Assembly (NCBI GenBank): GCA_045605145.1
Contig: JAZUPH010000018.1
Span: 1-21,788 of the forward strand
Direction of reading: 5' to 3'
Length of the DNA: 21,788 nucleotides
DNA from: CAMNAO01 sp045605145
Lineage (GTDB): Bacteria; Bacillota; Clostridia; Oscillospirales; Oscillospiraceae
Shown: positions 15,001 to 20,986 of the stretch, piece after piece
Layout of the letters: each line of letters begins with the position of its first letter
Position numbering within the stretch: the stretch's first letter is position 1
Translations under genes and position numbers: made by a program
Notes under the pieces: model-generated
What the model was told of the DNA's origin: nothing
Seen by the model: the letters and a program-made list of their open reading frames with translations, nothing else
The model's database searches: none

Positions 15001-16932
15001 ATCCAGTGCATAGGTGAAGTAGCTGACGGTGTGGGTCTTGTTGCCCTCAATGGTCTTTATCATGGCGGTGCCGAAATTGTTGCCCGCCTCGCCCACATCG
15101 ATCACATCGGCCACTATGCCCACATGGTCGGCGCGGGTCCCGTCACCGTCCGTGTCAAAGAAGATGATGTCACCGGGGACGGGGCTGTATTCGGCCGCCG
15201 TACGGTAGAAATCAGTGGGTATCTCATCACCCTCACTCAGGGCGGCAAGCTCCTCCTCCGTCACATCCAGCAGCGCGACCCAGCGGCTGCAGGAGGACTC
15301 GATGGGGAACAGATCCTCATCCACGTCTGCATAATGCAGGCAGAATGACACGAACATGGCGCACCACTCGCCGTAGTCATCGCCGTACCAGTCACCGTAA
15401 CGGGTGTAGCCGTCTTTGACGCCGTCACTGCCCAGAGTGAAGTTAAGCCTGCTCTCCGTGTAGCCAAGCTGTGACCGGGCCACGGCCAGAACATCATCTG
15501 CCCAGATGCCGCTCAGTCTGTCGGGCAGGGTCGCCTCCCAAATGGCGGCTGTTTCCACATCGGCAGTGGGGTCGGAAAGCTCCTCATCCTCCGCCGGTGC
15601 ATAGCAGCCCTCGTCGTGGCTGTGCTCCGGCATGGTGCACATTAGTGTGCCGTTTTCGTTATAACAGCTTTCGCTGTGGCTGTGCTCACCCATCGCGCAG
15701 ATAAGGCCGTCGGCTGTGCCGTCTGCTGCCGACTCATCCTCTGCAGGGAAGCACAGTTCGTTATGGCTGTGTTCCTCAAGGCCGCAGGTGTATACCGTTT
15801 CTTCACCTGCGGGGGTAAGGGTGAAGCAGTCCTCACCGTGGCTGTGTTCTGTGATCTGCAGCATCCCGCAGATCAGTGCCCCGCCCTCATCGCGGCAGGC
15901 GGCCGTGTGGCTGTGGGCGATGACCTCATCCTTGGTGCAGATGAGCCTGCGCTCAGTTACCGCGCCGCAGTCCTCGCCGTGGCTGTGCGCCTCATGCTCC
16001 GTTTCGGTACAGATAAGCTCACCGCGCAGGACTTCATAGCATTCATCACCGTGGCTGTGCCCGGCGCTCTCATCGATGCCGCAGACGGTTTCGTAGCAGC
16101 CGCCTGAGTGGCTGTGCCCTGCGGTTTCTTCAATACCGCAGGTGATTTCCCAGCAGCCGTCACCGTGGGAGTGTCCCGCAGTTTCCTCAATGCCGCAGCT
16201 TATCTCATAGCAGCCTTCCGAATGGCTGTGACCCGCGTTTTCTTCAATGCCGCAGGAAATCTCATAACAGCCCTCGGCGTGCTCATGCTCTTCGGTGCAG
16301 ACCAGTGTGCGGCAACCGTCCGAGTGGCTGTGCCCTTCACTCTCGTTCTCAGAACAGATCAGTGTGCGGCACTCGTCTGTATGGCTGTGCCCCTCATACT
16401 CATCCTCGGTGCAGATAAGCTCACCGCGGACAGTTTCGTAGCATTCATCACCGTGGCTGTGGCCTTCGCTCTCCTCAAGGCCGCAGGAGTATGTAACGCT
16501 CTCTTCATAGCACTCATCTTCGTGGCTGTGGGGCAGGATCTCATCCAACGCACACACAAGCTCACCGTTCTCGTCCCGGCAGGAGCTGTCGTGATCGTGA
16601 ATGAAGAAGTCGGCAAGGCCGCATATCAGCGCGCCCTGGGCATCGTAACAGGAATCTGAGTGCCTGTGCCCCTCATATCCGCAGCTTAACAGGCGCGTTT
16701 CCGGCACGGGCAGGACCGTGATGCACGCCTCACTGTGGATATGCTCCTCCAGTCCGCAGACCGTCTCATTCTCCATGGTGATCGCCGGGAGAATCAGGGC
16801 GTAGGTGGTGCAGAACACCACGATACCGGCCAGCACGCCGGTTATCCTCTGCCATATCCGCCGGCGGCGGTGCTTTTTATTCAATTTTTCGATCTGTTCC
16901 AGAAAATCCCGATTCTCGATAAAAAACACCAC
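12049..16932 (-). CDS. Giant pilus-tip adhesin: Cys/His repeats, CHAP domain, vWA domain, SpaA domain, LPATG
   Basis: This encodes a 1627-residue surface protein. A charged N-terminus is followed by a membrane segment (about residues 28-51, ending LILPA). Residues 59-444 contain 18 units with the core HxHxxxC, each with a second cysteine. A CHAP-type amidase/endopeptidase domain (about 476-655) has C524 in EWCAMFVSFC, PGDIIFF, H603 in DHVGIV and E629-N631 in IEGN. After a low-complexity Asp/Glu/Thr linker (658-693) and a beta/helical middle region comes a vWA domain (about 1047-1325) with MIDAS elements DISRT (1056-1060), T1147 and SDG (1174-1176). A SpaA domain (about 1469-1582) has K1474, E1537 and an inserted CPYC. 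LPATG (1586-1590), a helix and a basic tail end it. The start is GTG, with AAGG seven bases upstream. vWA-bearing pilins are usually tip adhesins; that role is inferred. Confidence 0.93.
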   Translation of the reverse strand: MVFFIENRDFLEQIEKLNKKHRRRRIWQRITGVLAGIVVFCTTYALILPAITMENETVCGLEEHIHSEACITVLPVPETRLLSCGYEGHRHSDSCYDAQGALICGLADFFIHDHDSSCRDENGELVCALDEILPHSHEDECYEESVTYSCGLEESEGHSHGDECYETVRGELICTEDEYEGHSHTDECRTLICSENESEGHSHSDGCRTLVCTEEHEHAEGCYEISCGIEENAGHSHSEGCYEISCGIEETAGHSHGDGCWEITCGIEETAGHSHSGGCYETVCGIDESAGHSHGDECYEVLRGELICTETEHEAHSHGEDCGAVTERRLICTKDEVIAHSHTAACRDEGGALICGMLQITEHSHGEDCFTLTPAGEETVYTCGLEEHSHNELCFPAEDESAADGTADGLICAMGEHSHSESCYNENGTLMCTMPEHSHDEGCYAPAEDEELSDPTADVETAAIWEATLPDRLSGIWADDVLAVARSQLGYTESRLNFTLGSDGVKDGYTRYGDWYGDDYGEWCAMFVSFCLHYADVDEDLFPIESSCSRWVALLDVTEEELAALSEGDEIPTDFYRTAAEYSPVPGDIIFFDTDGDGTRADHVGIVADVIDVGEAGNNFGTAMIKTIEGNKTHTVSYFTYALDDACILGYGVIPANEDTPAAEDDAAAEGDTTADGTTPDGETAEGEAEPAPGITLTGLAVADLSITAQEGEATPQTARLAYNGNRLILSVNVTAVSEGEDPTGRIALEYLLPADETQARFDLDAMGLGTQEEGVSYTLTTEERLIDSQPTMCQMLTVYLDTDSFDAQGVSTHNAVVEIAQMAHRSSLRLYVRAAAEHEPDTAIEIKTESITVIVPMTAKEQQAVYDGFAARVEELEALDTTQKENYLTAQELLVSIEYAYEYGELKREDYLLLSERIDEIIKYDLDTVAERAEGTNWIRLRDSGWFEEYSAYAGYYPYYTPQISATLDPGIAVAAAAPTGFALRSVDADVPPSDVQVTDHGGSNASDDSAVIVSKTISGTDTENVFDITLTVQTSASIEEVYEEPDMAVVIVMDISRTMNSKFGDITRYAAAMAAAEDFLDQFAANSNGVSLVGYVAFNTSAHEIFGLTPCSTTAQANALKNTMRTETGSIINDSNYANLHTRFTNVEAGLKMAADMLADVDNDNKYIIFLSDGFPTTYIESGYTGYDPYTDSGTPGTDGVFYDAVRGVYCVNGTSYSDTAAIRARQMATQIKNSGIKIFSIGVDIGGQTIQYYIDSNTGKSYSVVERTGTTYEIGDASSKEAYQNWLRNSIGSGYYYDSTDSAGLQSAYDQIFAEILRLKEQSSSADWVANDPLPTSNGISDSVEFIGFYNQAGELVFTDLSGSAAVGGENTAAFDYDEYELNWDLKTSGYVLTSSGGVTIYSYELVYRVRLKNEESAFTEGAIYPTNEPTTLTYKIFESENGVTTVSERRTVSFPIPSVHGYLSELSFTKVDSYGRPVVGAGFTLSHDTESCPYCRGDYKSHVDIGDFVAVSDENGVVTFSRIPSGHIYTLTETAVPEGYIANGNSYRVTVAYDVLTVEVTDGDGNSLDWGGTIENITYYELPATGGPGTYLYTIGGLLTSAFAGILLLYKHQRRRKGAYNSS
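15601..16758 (-). repeat. Coding array of 18 Cys/His units
   Basis: The region encodes residues 59-444 of the tip adhesin. The core HxH-x3-C (usually HSH followed by three residues and Cys) occurs 18 times, for example at residues 64-70, 89-95, 135-141, 158-164, 201-207, 254-260, 316-322, 388-394 and 437-443. Between cores there is one further cysteine, mostly as CGLEE, CGIEE, CTED or similar. Each unit thus offers two Cys and two His. Spacing varies from about 17 to 29 residues. Confidence 0.9.
16042..16269 (-). repeat. Four tandem 57-bp units inside the Cys/His array
   Basis: Residues 222-297 form four consecutive 19-residue units that read approximately CYEISCGIEETAGHSHSEG. Unit length is constant and the DNA is nearly identical in places, unlike the more variable units on either side. 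This looks like recent in-frame tandem duplication and a potential site of copy-number variation between strains. Confidence 0.85.
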
Positions 16933-16990
16933 CTTTCTGCCTTGGAATGTGGCCTTATTCTTAGTCAGCGGGTGCGGTGACCCGCAGGTG

Positions 16991-17584
16991 TTACTGTGTC
17001 AGCGGGCCGAATTCGGCTATCGGCCACACGCAGTATACGATCTTGCCCACGATCTGCTCCTCCGCCACACAGCCGACCGCCGTGTTGCGTGAATCAACGG
17101 AGACCGAGCGGTGGTCACCCACCATGAAGTACCGCTCCTCCGGCACCTGATAGGGAAGCTCGATATTACAGTCACCCAGCGCCTTTTCTGTTATGTACGG
17201 CTCGTCAAGAAGCTGATCGTTTACATATATATTGCCCTCGGCGTCGATATCCACCCAGTCGCCCGGGCCGGCAATGACGCGCTTAACGAGGATCTTGTTG
17301 TTATAGTAAAATGCGCAGATTTCGCCCGGCTGAAAGTCGGAGCCCTTCACCGACACCACTATGCTGTCCGGCGACAGGGTGGGCGACATGGATGAGCCGT
17401 AGATTTGCAGTACCGGCAGCCACAGTGTTGCCACCAGAACAGCCGCCGCGGCAACGGTTATAAGTACATATATGGTGCTGCGCAGCACCACGCCGTAGCG
17501 TTTTTTGTACCGCTCACGGCTCAGCTCCGCCTCAAGCTGCTTTACGCTGGGCAGCTCAGCCGGCTGTCTGTTCTTCGTTTTCAT
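16991..17584 (-). CDS. lepB: Signal peptidase I (type I leader peptidase)
   Basis: This 197-residue membrane serine protease removes signal peptides from exported proteins on the outer membrane face. A basic N-terminus precedes one membrane helix (about residues 36-57). The catalytic serine is S65 in YGSSMSPTL and the general base lysine is K101 in ILVKRVIAGPGDW. The conserved box GDHRSVSVDSR (156-166) is present. Length fits the small Gram-positive SipS-like enzymes. ATG at 17584 has GAGGG nine bases upstream and overlaps the preceding gene by 29 bases, suggesting translational coupling. Pilus loci often carry a dedicated signal peptidase, so it likely processes the pilins encoded downstream. 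Confidence 0.95.
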   Translation of the reverse strand: MKTKNRQPAELPSVKQLEAELSRERYKKRYGVVLRSTIYVLITVAAAAVLVATLWLPVLQIYGSSMSPTLSPDSIVVSVKGSDFQPGEICAFYYNNKILVKRVIAGPGDWVDIDAEGNIYVNDQLLDEPYITEKALGDCNIELPYQVPEERYFMVGDHRSVSVDSRNTAVGCVAEEQIVGKIVYCVWPIAEFGPLTQ

Positions 17585-18056
17585 CGGCAGTTTCCCTCAC
17601 ACTGTCCTGCACCATCTGGCGCAGACCCGGGCGTTCATCGTAAAAGCGCTGCAGCCTTGCACTTATGTCGCGCAGATAATCCTCCGCCTCTTTCTCCCGG
17701 CGGGCGCACTTCTCCTCCACCTGGGCCATGATGGCGTCGGCACGGCGCTTGTTCTCCTCAACGCGGCGCAGGCTCTCCTCCTCCATTTTGGCAAGGCGCT
17801 GTGCCTGGTCACGGTCGATCTTATATACATTCTCCAGATATTCGTCCGCCGCCGCCTGGGCGGTGGAGAAAATACCGCTCAGCTGCATGGACGCCTCAGC
17901 GATGGAGCCGGCGTTGGCAATAAGTATCTGGCGGTGGAGCGCCTGCTGACGGGCGGCATCAAGCTGTGTGCGAAGCTGCTCATTCTCCTTCATCTGACCA
18001 ATGAGCATTTCCAAAAGCTCTGCCCGGCTGAGTTTTTTTAGCTGTTTGTTCGTCAT
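17556..18056 (-). CDS. Small coiled-coil cytoplasmic protein of unknown function
   Basis: This 166-residue protein has no signal peptide or membrane helix. It begins MTNKQLKKLSRAELLEMLI, has a central stretch IANAGSIAEASMQLSGIF, and then a long charged helix (about residues 65-145, rich in Glu, Arg and Lys) likely to be coiled coil. I have seen similar sequences in Clostridia, including beside sortase loci, but no function is established to my knowledge. ATG at 18056 is favoured: AGGA lies upstream, and the frame extension to 18302 would run through the promoter. It is the first gene of the pilus operon. A cytoplasmic scaffold or DivIVA-like positioning role for pilus assembly is speculative. 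Confidence 0.8.
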   Translation of the reverse strand: MTNKQLKKLSRAELLEMLIGQMKENEQLRTQLDAARQQALHRQILIANAGSIAEASMQLSGIFSTAQAAADEYLENVYKIDRDQAQRLAKMEEESLRRVEENKRRADAIMAQVEEKCARREKEAEDYLRDISARLQRFYDERPGLRQMVQDSVRETADENEEQTAG

Positions 18057-18243
18057 AATACACGGTTCCTGTAATGTATAAGGATTTGCCTTCCGTGCCC
18101 GCACAGAGCCGGAGCGGCTATGCCCAGTATATTCCACCCGCGGGAAGGGTATGCCTTTTTGTGCCCCTGCCGTCACTGCTGCCGCCGCCGCGCGCACAGA
18201 ACCCTGCATTTGGGCACAATAGTACACCCTATCAAATAACATA

Positions 18244-18261
18244 ATTATACAAATGTATAAT
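18244..18261. promoter_or_regulatory. Candidate operator palindrome at the pilus promoter
   Basis: ATTATACA-AA-TGTATAAT is a perfect 8+2+8 palindrome. It overlaps most of the -10 box (18257-18262) and the predicted start point of the pilus operon, a position suited to repression. Its core TACA-N2-TGTA matches the consensus known for BlaI/MecI/CopY-type repressors. No such repressor is encoded in the window, so the binder is unknown. Confidence 0.55.
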
Positions 18262-18286
18262 ACCGCAGCCGTCTGTACTGTGTCAA
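18257..18286 (-). promoter_or_regulatory. Sigma-A promoter of the pilus operon
   Basis: On the minus strand a perfect TTGACA (18281-18286) is followed by an 18-base spacer and TATTAT (18257-18262). The predicted start is near 18250. It is the only convincing promoter found upstream of the seven-gene operon. Confidence 0.78.
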
Positions 18287-18350
18287 GAAATTCAGACCGC
18301 AAATTGCCAATTTTTTGTGAATTCAGCGCAAAATATTGAGAAAAAATAAG

Positions 18351-18379
18351 GTGACAGACACAACAGCTTGTGGTATACT
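18351..18379 (+). promoter_or_regulatory. Sigma-A promoter of the M42 peptidase gene
   Basis: GTGACA (18351-18356), a 17-base spacer and TATACT (18374-18379), the latter preceded by TGG as an extended -10. The predicted start is near 18386, about 36 bases before the ATG. Confidence 0.72.
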
Positions 18380-18421
18380 GACAGTGGTTTAAATTTGTCT
18401 TATCACTGTTTGGAGGTTAAA

Positions 18422-19459
18422 ATGGACAGAGAATATGCAATTTTCGCCCAAAAGCAGGCAGAAGTGCTTTTGAACATTGACAGTCCCACCGGTTATACCG
18501 CCATGGCGGCGGCATGGGTCAAGGCCGCTTTTGAAGAGCTGGGTTACGACGCGCTTATCACCACCAAGGGAGGCGTTCTGGTGGACCTGGGCGGCCTGGA
18601 CGACAGCGACGCCCTCCTGCTTGAGGCACACACCGATACCCTGGGCGCCATGGTCTGTGAGGTCAAGGGCAACGGCCGGCTGCGCGTGACCAATCTGGGC
18701 GGTATGCGCGCCGAAAACGGAGAGGCGGAGAATGTCCGCGTCCACACCCGCGACGGCAAGGTTTACGAGGGCACGCTGCAGCTTTGCAACGCCTCCGTCC
18801 ATGTAAACAGCAAGTACGGCGACACCAAGCGCGGATTCGATACCACCGAAGTGGTGCTGGATGAGGATGTTAGATCTGCCGCAGACACCCGCGCACTGGG
18901 TATCGAGGTGGGCGACTATGTCTGCTTTGAGCCGCGCACACGCGTCACCGCCTCCGGCTATATCAAGAGCCGTTTTCTGGACGACAAGCTGTCCGTAGCG
19001 ATTCTGCTGGGTCTTGCCAAGTATATGCGCGACAAGGGCATCGTCCCCTCCCGCCATGTCTACATCCATGTCACCGTGTATGAAGAGGTGGGCCACGGCG
19101 GCTCCGCCACCGTACCCGAGGGCGTGACCGAGGCCATCAGCGTGGATATGGGCTGCGTGGGTGACGGACTGGGCTGCACCGAGAAGCTGTGCTCCATCTG
19201 CGCCAAGGACTCCGGCGGCCCCTACAACTATCATGTAGTGGGCAAGCTCATCGACGCCGCCAAGCGGGAGGGCGCGGGCTACGCCGTGGATGTGTACCCC
19301 CACTATGGCTCCGATGTTGAGGCGACACTCAAGGGCGGCAGCGATATACGCCACGGTCTTATCGGCCCGGGCGTATATGCCAGCCACGGCTATGAGCGCA
19401 GCCATATCGACGGCGTGTACAACACCCTCAAGGTGCTCAAGGGCTATCTTAACCTGTGA
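18422..19459 (+). CDS. M42 family metallo-aminopeptidase
   Basis: This is a 345-residue cytoplasmic di-metal aminopeptidase, expected to trim N-terminal residues from peptides; related enzymes assemble into large tetrahedral particles. The metal and catalytic residues of the family are all present: H70 and D72 in EAHTDTLGA, D187-D188 in FLDDKLS, E221-E222 in YEEVGHGG, D242 in SVDMG and H328 in ERSHIDG. Length is the family norm. ATG at 18422 is chosen because GGAGG lies five bases upstream; the open frame starts at 18368, ahead of the predicted transcription start. It is monocistronic, with its own promoter and a following terminator. The preferred residue cannot be read from sequence. Confidence 0.92.
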   Translation: MDREYAIFAQKQAEVLLNIDSPTGYTAMAAAWVKAAFEELGYDALITTKGGVLVDLGGLDDSDALLLEAHTDTLGAMVCEVKGNGRLRVTNLGGMRAENGEAENVRVHTRDGKVYEGTLQLCNASVHVNSKYGDTKRGFDTTEVVLDEDVRSAADTRALGIEVGDYVCFEPRTRVTASGYIKSRFLDDKLSVAILLGLAKYMRDKGIVPSRHVYIHVTVYEEVGHGGSATVPEGVTEAISVDMGCVGDGLGCTEKLCSICAKDSGGPYNYHVVGKLIDAAKREGAGYAVDVYPHYGSDVEATLKGGSDIRHGLIGPGVYASHGYERSHIDGVYNTLKVLKGYLNL

Positions 19460-19473
19460 TCTGAATATGACAA

Positions 19474-19508
19474 AGCGGAGCCGGCACACAGTGTCGGCGC
19501 TGCTTTTT
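19474..19508 (+). terminator. Intrinsic terminator of the M42 peptidase gene
   Basis: AGCGGAGCCGGCAC (19474-19487) pairs with GTGTCGGCGCTGCT (19491-19504) around a three-base loop, with two G-U pairs and one mismatch. TTTTT follows at 19504-19508. It starts 14 bases after the stop codon. Confidence 0.78.
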
Positions 19509-19650
19509 ATGCTGGACGATGCGGCCAGCCGACAGCACTCTGCACCACAGCAAACAGACTGGTGGCGGGAGCAGGCCCCCGCCCTACTGTCTCCAAACTT
19601 GCGAGCAGGCGGAGCACTGCCCCCACAAATGTAAAATTAATGTTTGCATA

Positions 19651-19679
19651 TTGGCTCATGGAGCAGTATGTGGTATAAT
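19651..19679 (+). promoter_or_regulatory. Sigma-A promoter of fucO
   Basis: TTGGCT (19651-19656), a 17-base spacer and a perfect TATAAT (19674-19679) preceded by TGG as an extended -10. The predicted start is near 19686, giving a leader of about 76 bases. The stretch 19509-19650 upstream holds no gene that I can support. Confidence 0.78.
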
Positions 19680-19684
19680 ACTCC

Positions 19685-19715
19685 CGGCCCTCAGGGGCCG
19701 ATGAATTATCGGTCC
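19685..19715 (+). promoter_or_regulatory. Two mutually exclusive hairpins in the fucO leader
   Basis: CGGCCC (19685-19690) can pair with GGGCCG (19695-19700). The same GGGCCG, as GGGCCGAT (19695-19702), can instead pair with ATCGGTCC (19708-19715) with one G-U pair. The first hairpin starts at the predicted 5' end of the mRNA. No terminator T-run follows either. They may be a stabilising 5' structure or a switch. Confidence 0.45.
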
Positions 19716-19761
19716 GAAAGGGGCAAATAATAAACTCTACTGTTACGGAGGAAGAAGCATT

Positions 19762-20910
19762 ATGGCTAACAGATTTGTACTTAATGAGACAAGTTACCAC
19801 GGCAAGGGTGCCATCAACGAGATCGCTGCCGAGATCAAGGCCCGCGGATTTGAGAAGGTTCTGCTGTGTTCCGATCCCGATCTGGTGCGCTTCGGCGTTA
19901 CCAAGAAGGTGACCGATGTGCTGGACGGCGCGTCCATCGCATATGAGCTTTACAGCAATATCAAGCCCAATCCCACCATCGAAAATGTGCAGACCGGTGT
20001 TGCCGCATTCAAGGCAGCCGGCGCTGACTGCATCGTGGCTGTGGGCGGCGGCTCCTCCATCGATACCGCCAAGGCCATCGGCATCATCATCACCAATCCC
20101 GACTTCGCCGTTGTCCGCTCTCTGGAGGGCGTAGCCCCCACCAAGAATAAGTGCGTGCCCATCATCGCCGTACCCACCACCGCCGGCACCGCCGCCGAGG
20201 TTACCATCAACTATGTCATCACCGACGCCGAGAACAACCGCAAGATGGTCTGCGTGGATGTCCACGACATCCCCGTGGTCGCTGTTGTTGACCCCGACAT
20301 GATGGCTACCATGCCCAAGGGTCTGACCGCCGCCACCGGCATGGACGCCCTGACCCACGCCATTGAGGGCTACATCACCCTGGGCGCATGGGAGCTGAGC
20401 GATATGTTCCATCTGAAGGCCATCGAGCTGATCGCAAAGCACCTGCGCGGCGCTGTGGATAACACCGATGAAGGCCGTGAGGGCATGGCACTGGGCCAGT
20501 ATGTTGCCGGCATGGGCTTCAGCAACGTGGGTCTGGGCATCGTCCACTCCATGGCACATCCTCTTGGCGCCGTTTACGACACTCCCCACGGAATCGCAAA
20601 CGCCATCATCCTGCCCACCGTCATGGAGTACAACGCACCCGCCACCGGCGAGAAGTACCGCCACATCGCCAAGGCCATGGGCGTTGCGGGCGTTGACGCA
20701 ATGAGCCTGGAGGAGGCCCGTGCCGCCGCCATCGCCGCCGTCAAGCAGCTGAGCATCGATGTGGGCATCCCCACCGATCTGAAGGATATTGTCAAGGCAG
20801 AGGATCTGGATTTCCTGTCCCAGTCCGCTTATGACGACGCCTGCCGCCCCGGCAACCCCCGCGACACCTCCGTTGCCGAGATCAAGGAGCTTTACCTGTC
20901 CCTGATGTAA
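19762..20910 (+). CDS. fucO: Lactaldehyde reductase (iron-containing alcohol dehydrogenase)
   Basis: This 382-residue group III Fe-dependent dehydrogenase is expected to reduce L-lactaldehyde from fucose or rhamnose breakdown to 1,2-propanediol with NADH. It follows Escherichia coli FucO along its whole length and has nearly the same size (one residue shift). Landmarks are MANRFVLNET at the start, the NAD-binding loop AVGGGSSIDTAKAIG (93-107), VPTTAGTAAEVTINYVITD, DALTHAIEGY with D195 and H199, and the metal histidines H262, H266 and H276 in VHSMAHPLGAVYDTPHG. ATG at 19762 has GGAGGAAG upstream. It has its own promoter. No fucose or rhamnose genes are next to it, so a broader propanediol or aldehyde reduction role is possible. 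Confidence 0.94.
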   Translation: MANRFVLNETSYHGKGAINEIAAEIKARGFEKVLLCSDPDLVRFGVTKKVTDVLDGASIAYELYSNIKPNPTIENVQTGVAAFKAAGADCIVAVGGGSSIDTAKAIGIIITNPDFAVVRSLEGVAPTKNKCVPIIAVPTTAGTAAEVTINYVITDAENNRKMVCVDVHDIPVVAVVDPDMMATMPKGLTAATGMDALTHAIEGYITLGAWELSDMFHLKAIELIAKHLRGAVDNTDEGREGMALGQYVAGMGFSNVGLGIVHSMAHPLGAVYDTPHGIANAIILPTVMEYNAPATGEKYRHIAKAMGVAGVDAMSLEEARAAAIAAVKQLSIDVGIPTDLKDIVKAEDLDFLSQSAYDDACRPGNPRDTSVAEIKELYLSLM

Positions 20911-20986
20911 GCCGCGTGACCCGGGCGCTTTCCGGCGACCCGCAGCAGCGGCAGTAACCGGCGGCCCGGATGAGAATATGACATAC

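Larger units (their letters stand above)
18057..18421. other. Divergent intergenic region with a long pilus-operon leader
   Basis: This 365-base region separates the minus-strand pilus operon from the plus-strand M42 peptidase gene and contains both promoters. The predicted pilus transcript has a leader of about 195 bases (18250 to 18057). Within it, TTGTGCCC (18159-18166) can pair with GGGCACAA (18212-18219), enclosing a GC-rich segment. A small hairpin AGCCG-3-CGGCT lies near 18110-18122. No T-run follows, so these are not terminators. No gene is seen. Confidence 0.6.

Noticed and set aside
13504..15348. 614-residue open frame on the plus strand
   Set aside because: It lies entirely antisense to the tip adhesin, has no recognisable domain, and reflects GC-rich third-position bias opposite a real gene.
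16042..16269. Regular 57-bp repeats as a CRISPR array
   Set aside because: The repeats are in frame, encode a conserved Cys/His unit and have no unique spacers; no cas genes are present.
15601..16758. Cys/His units as DNA-binding zinc fingers
   Set aside because: The protein is exported and sortase-anchored, and the unit lacks the C2H2 helix spacing of nucleic-acid binding fingers.
18159..18219. Stem TTGTGCCC/GGGCACAA as a terminator
   Set aside because: It is followed by A-rich, not T-rich, sequence on the minus strand and encloses about 45 bases, so it is kept only as leader structure.
18057..18302. N-terminal extension of the coiled-coil gene to 18302
   Set aside because: The extension would cross the -10 region and -35 box of the pilus promoter and lacks a ribosome binding site; the start at 18056 fits the family-like N-terminus.
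18389..19489. 366-residue open frame on the minus strand
   Set aside because: It is antisense to the M42 peptidase gene and crosses its promoter end; no ribosome binding site or family features.
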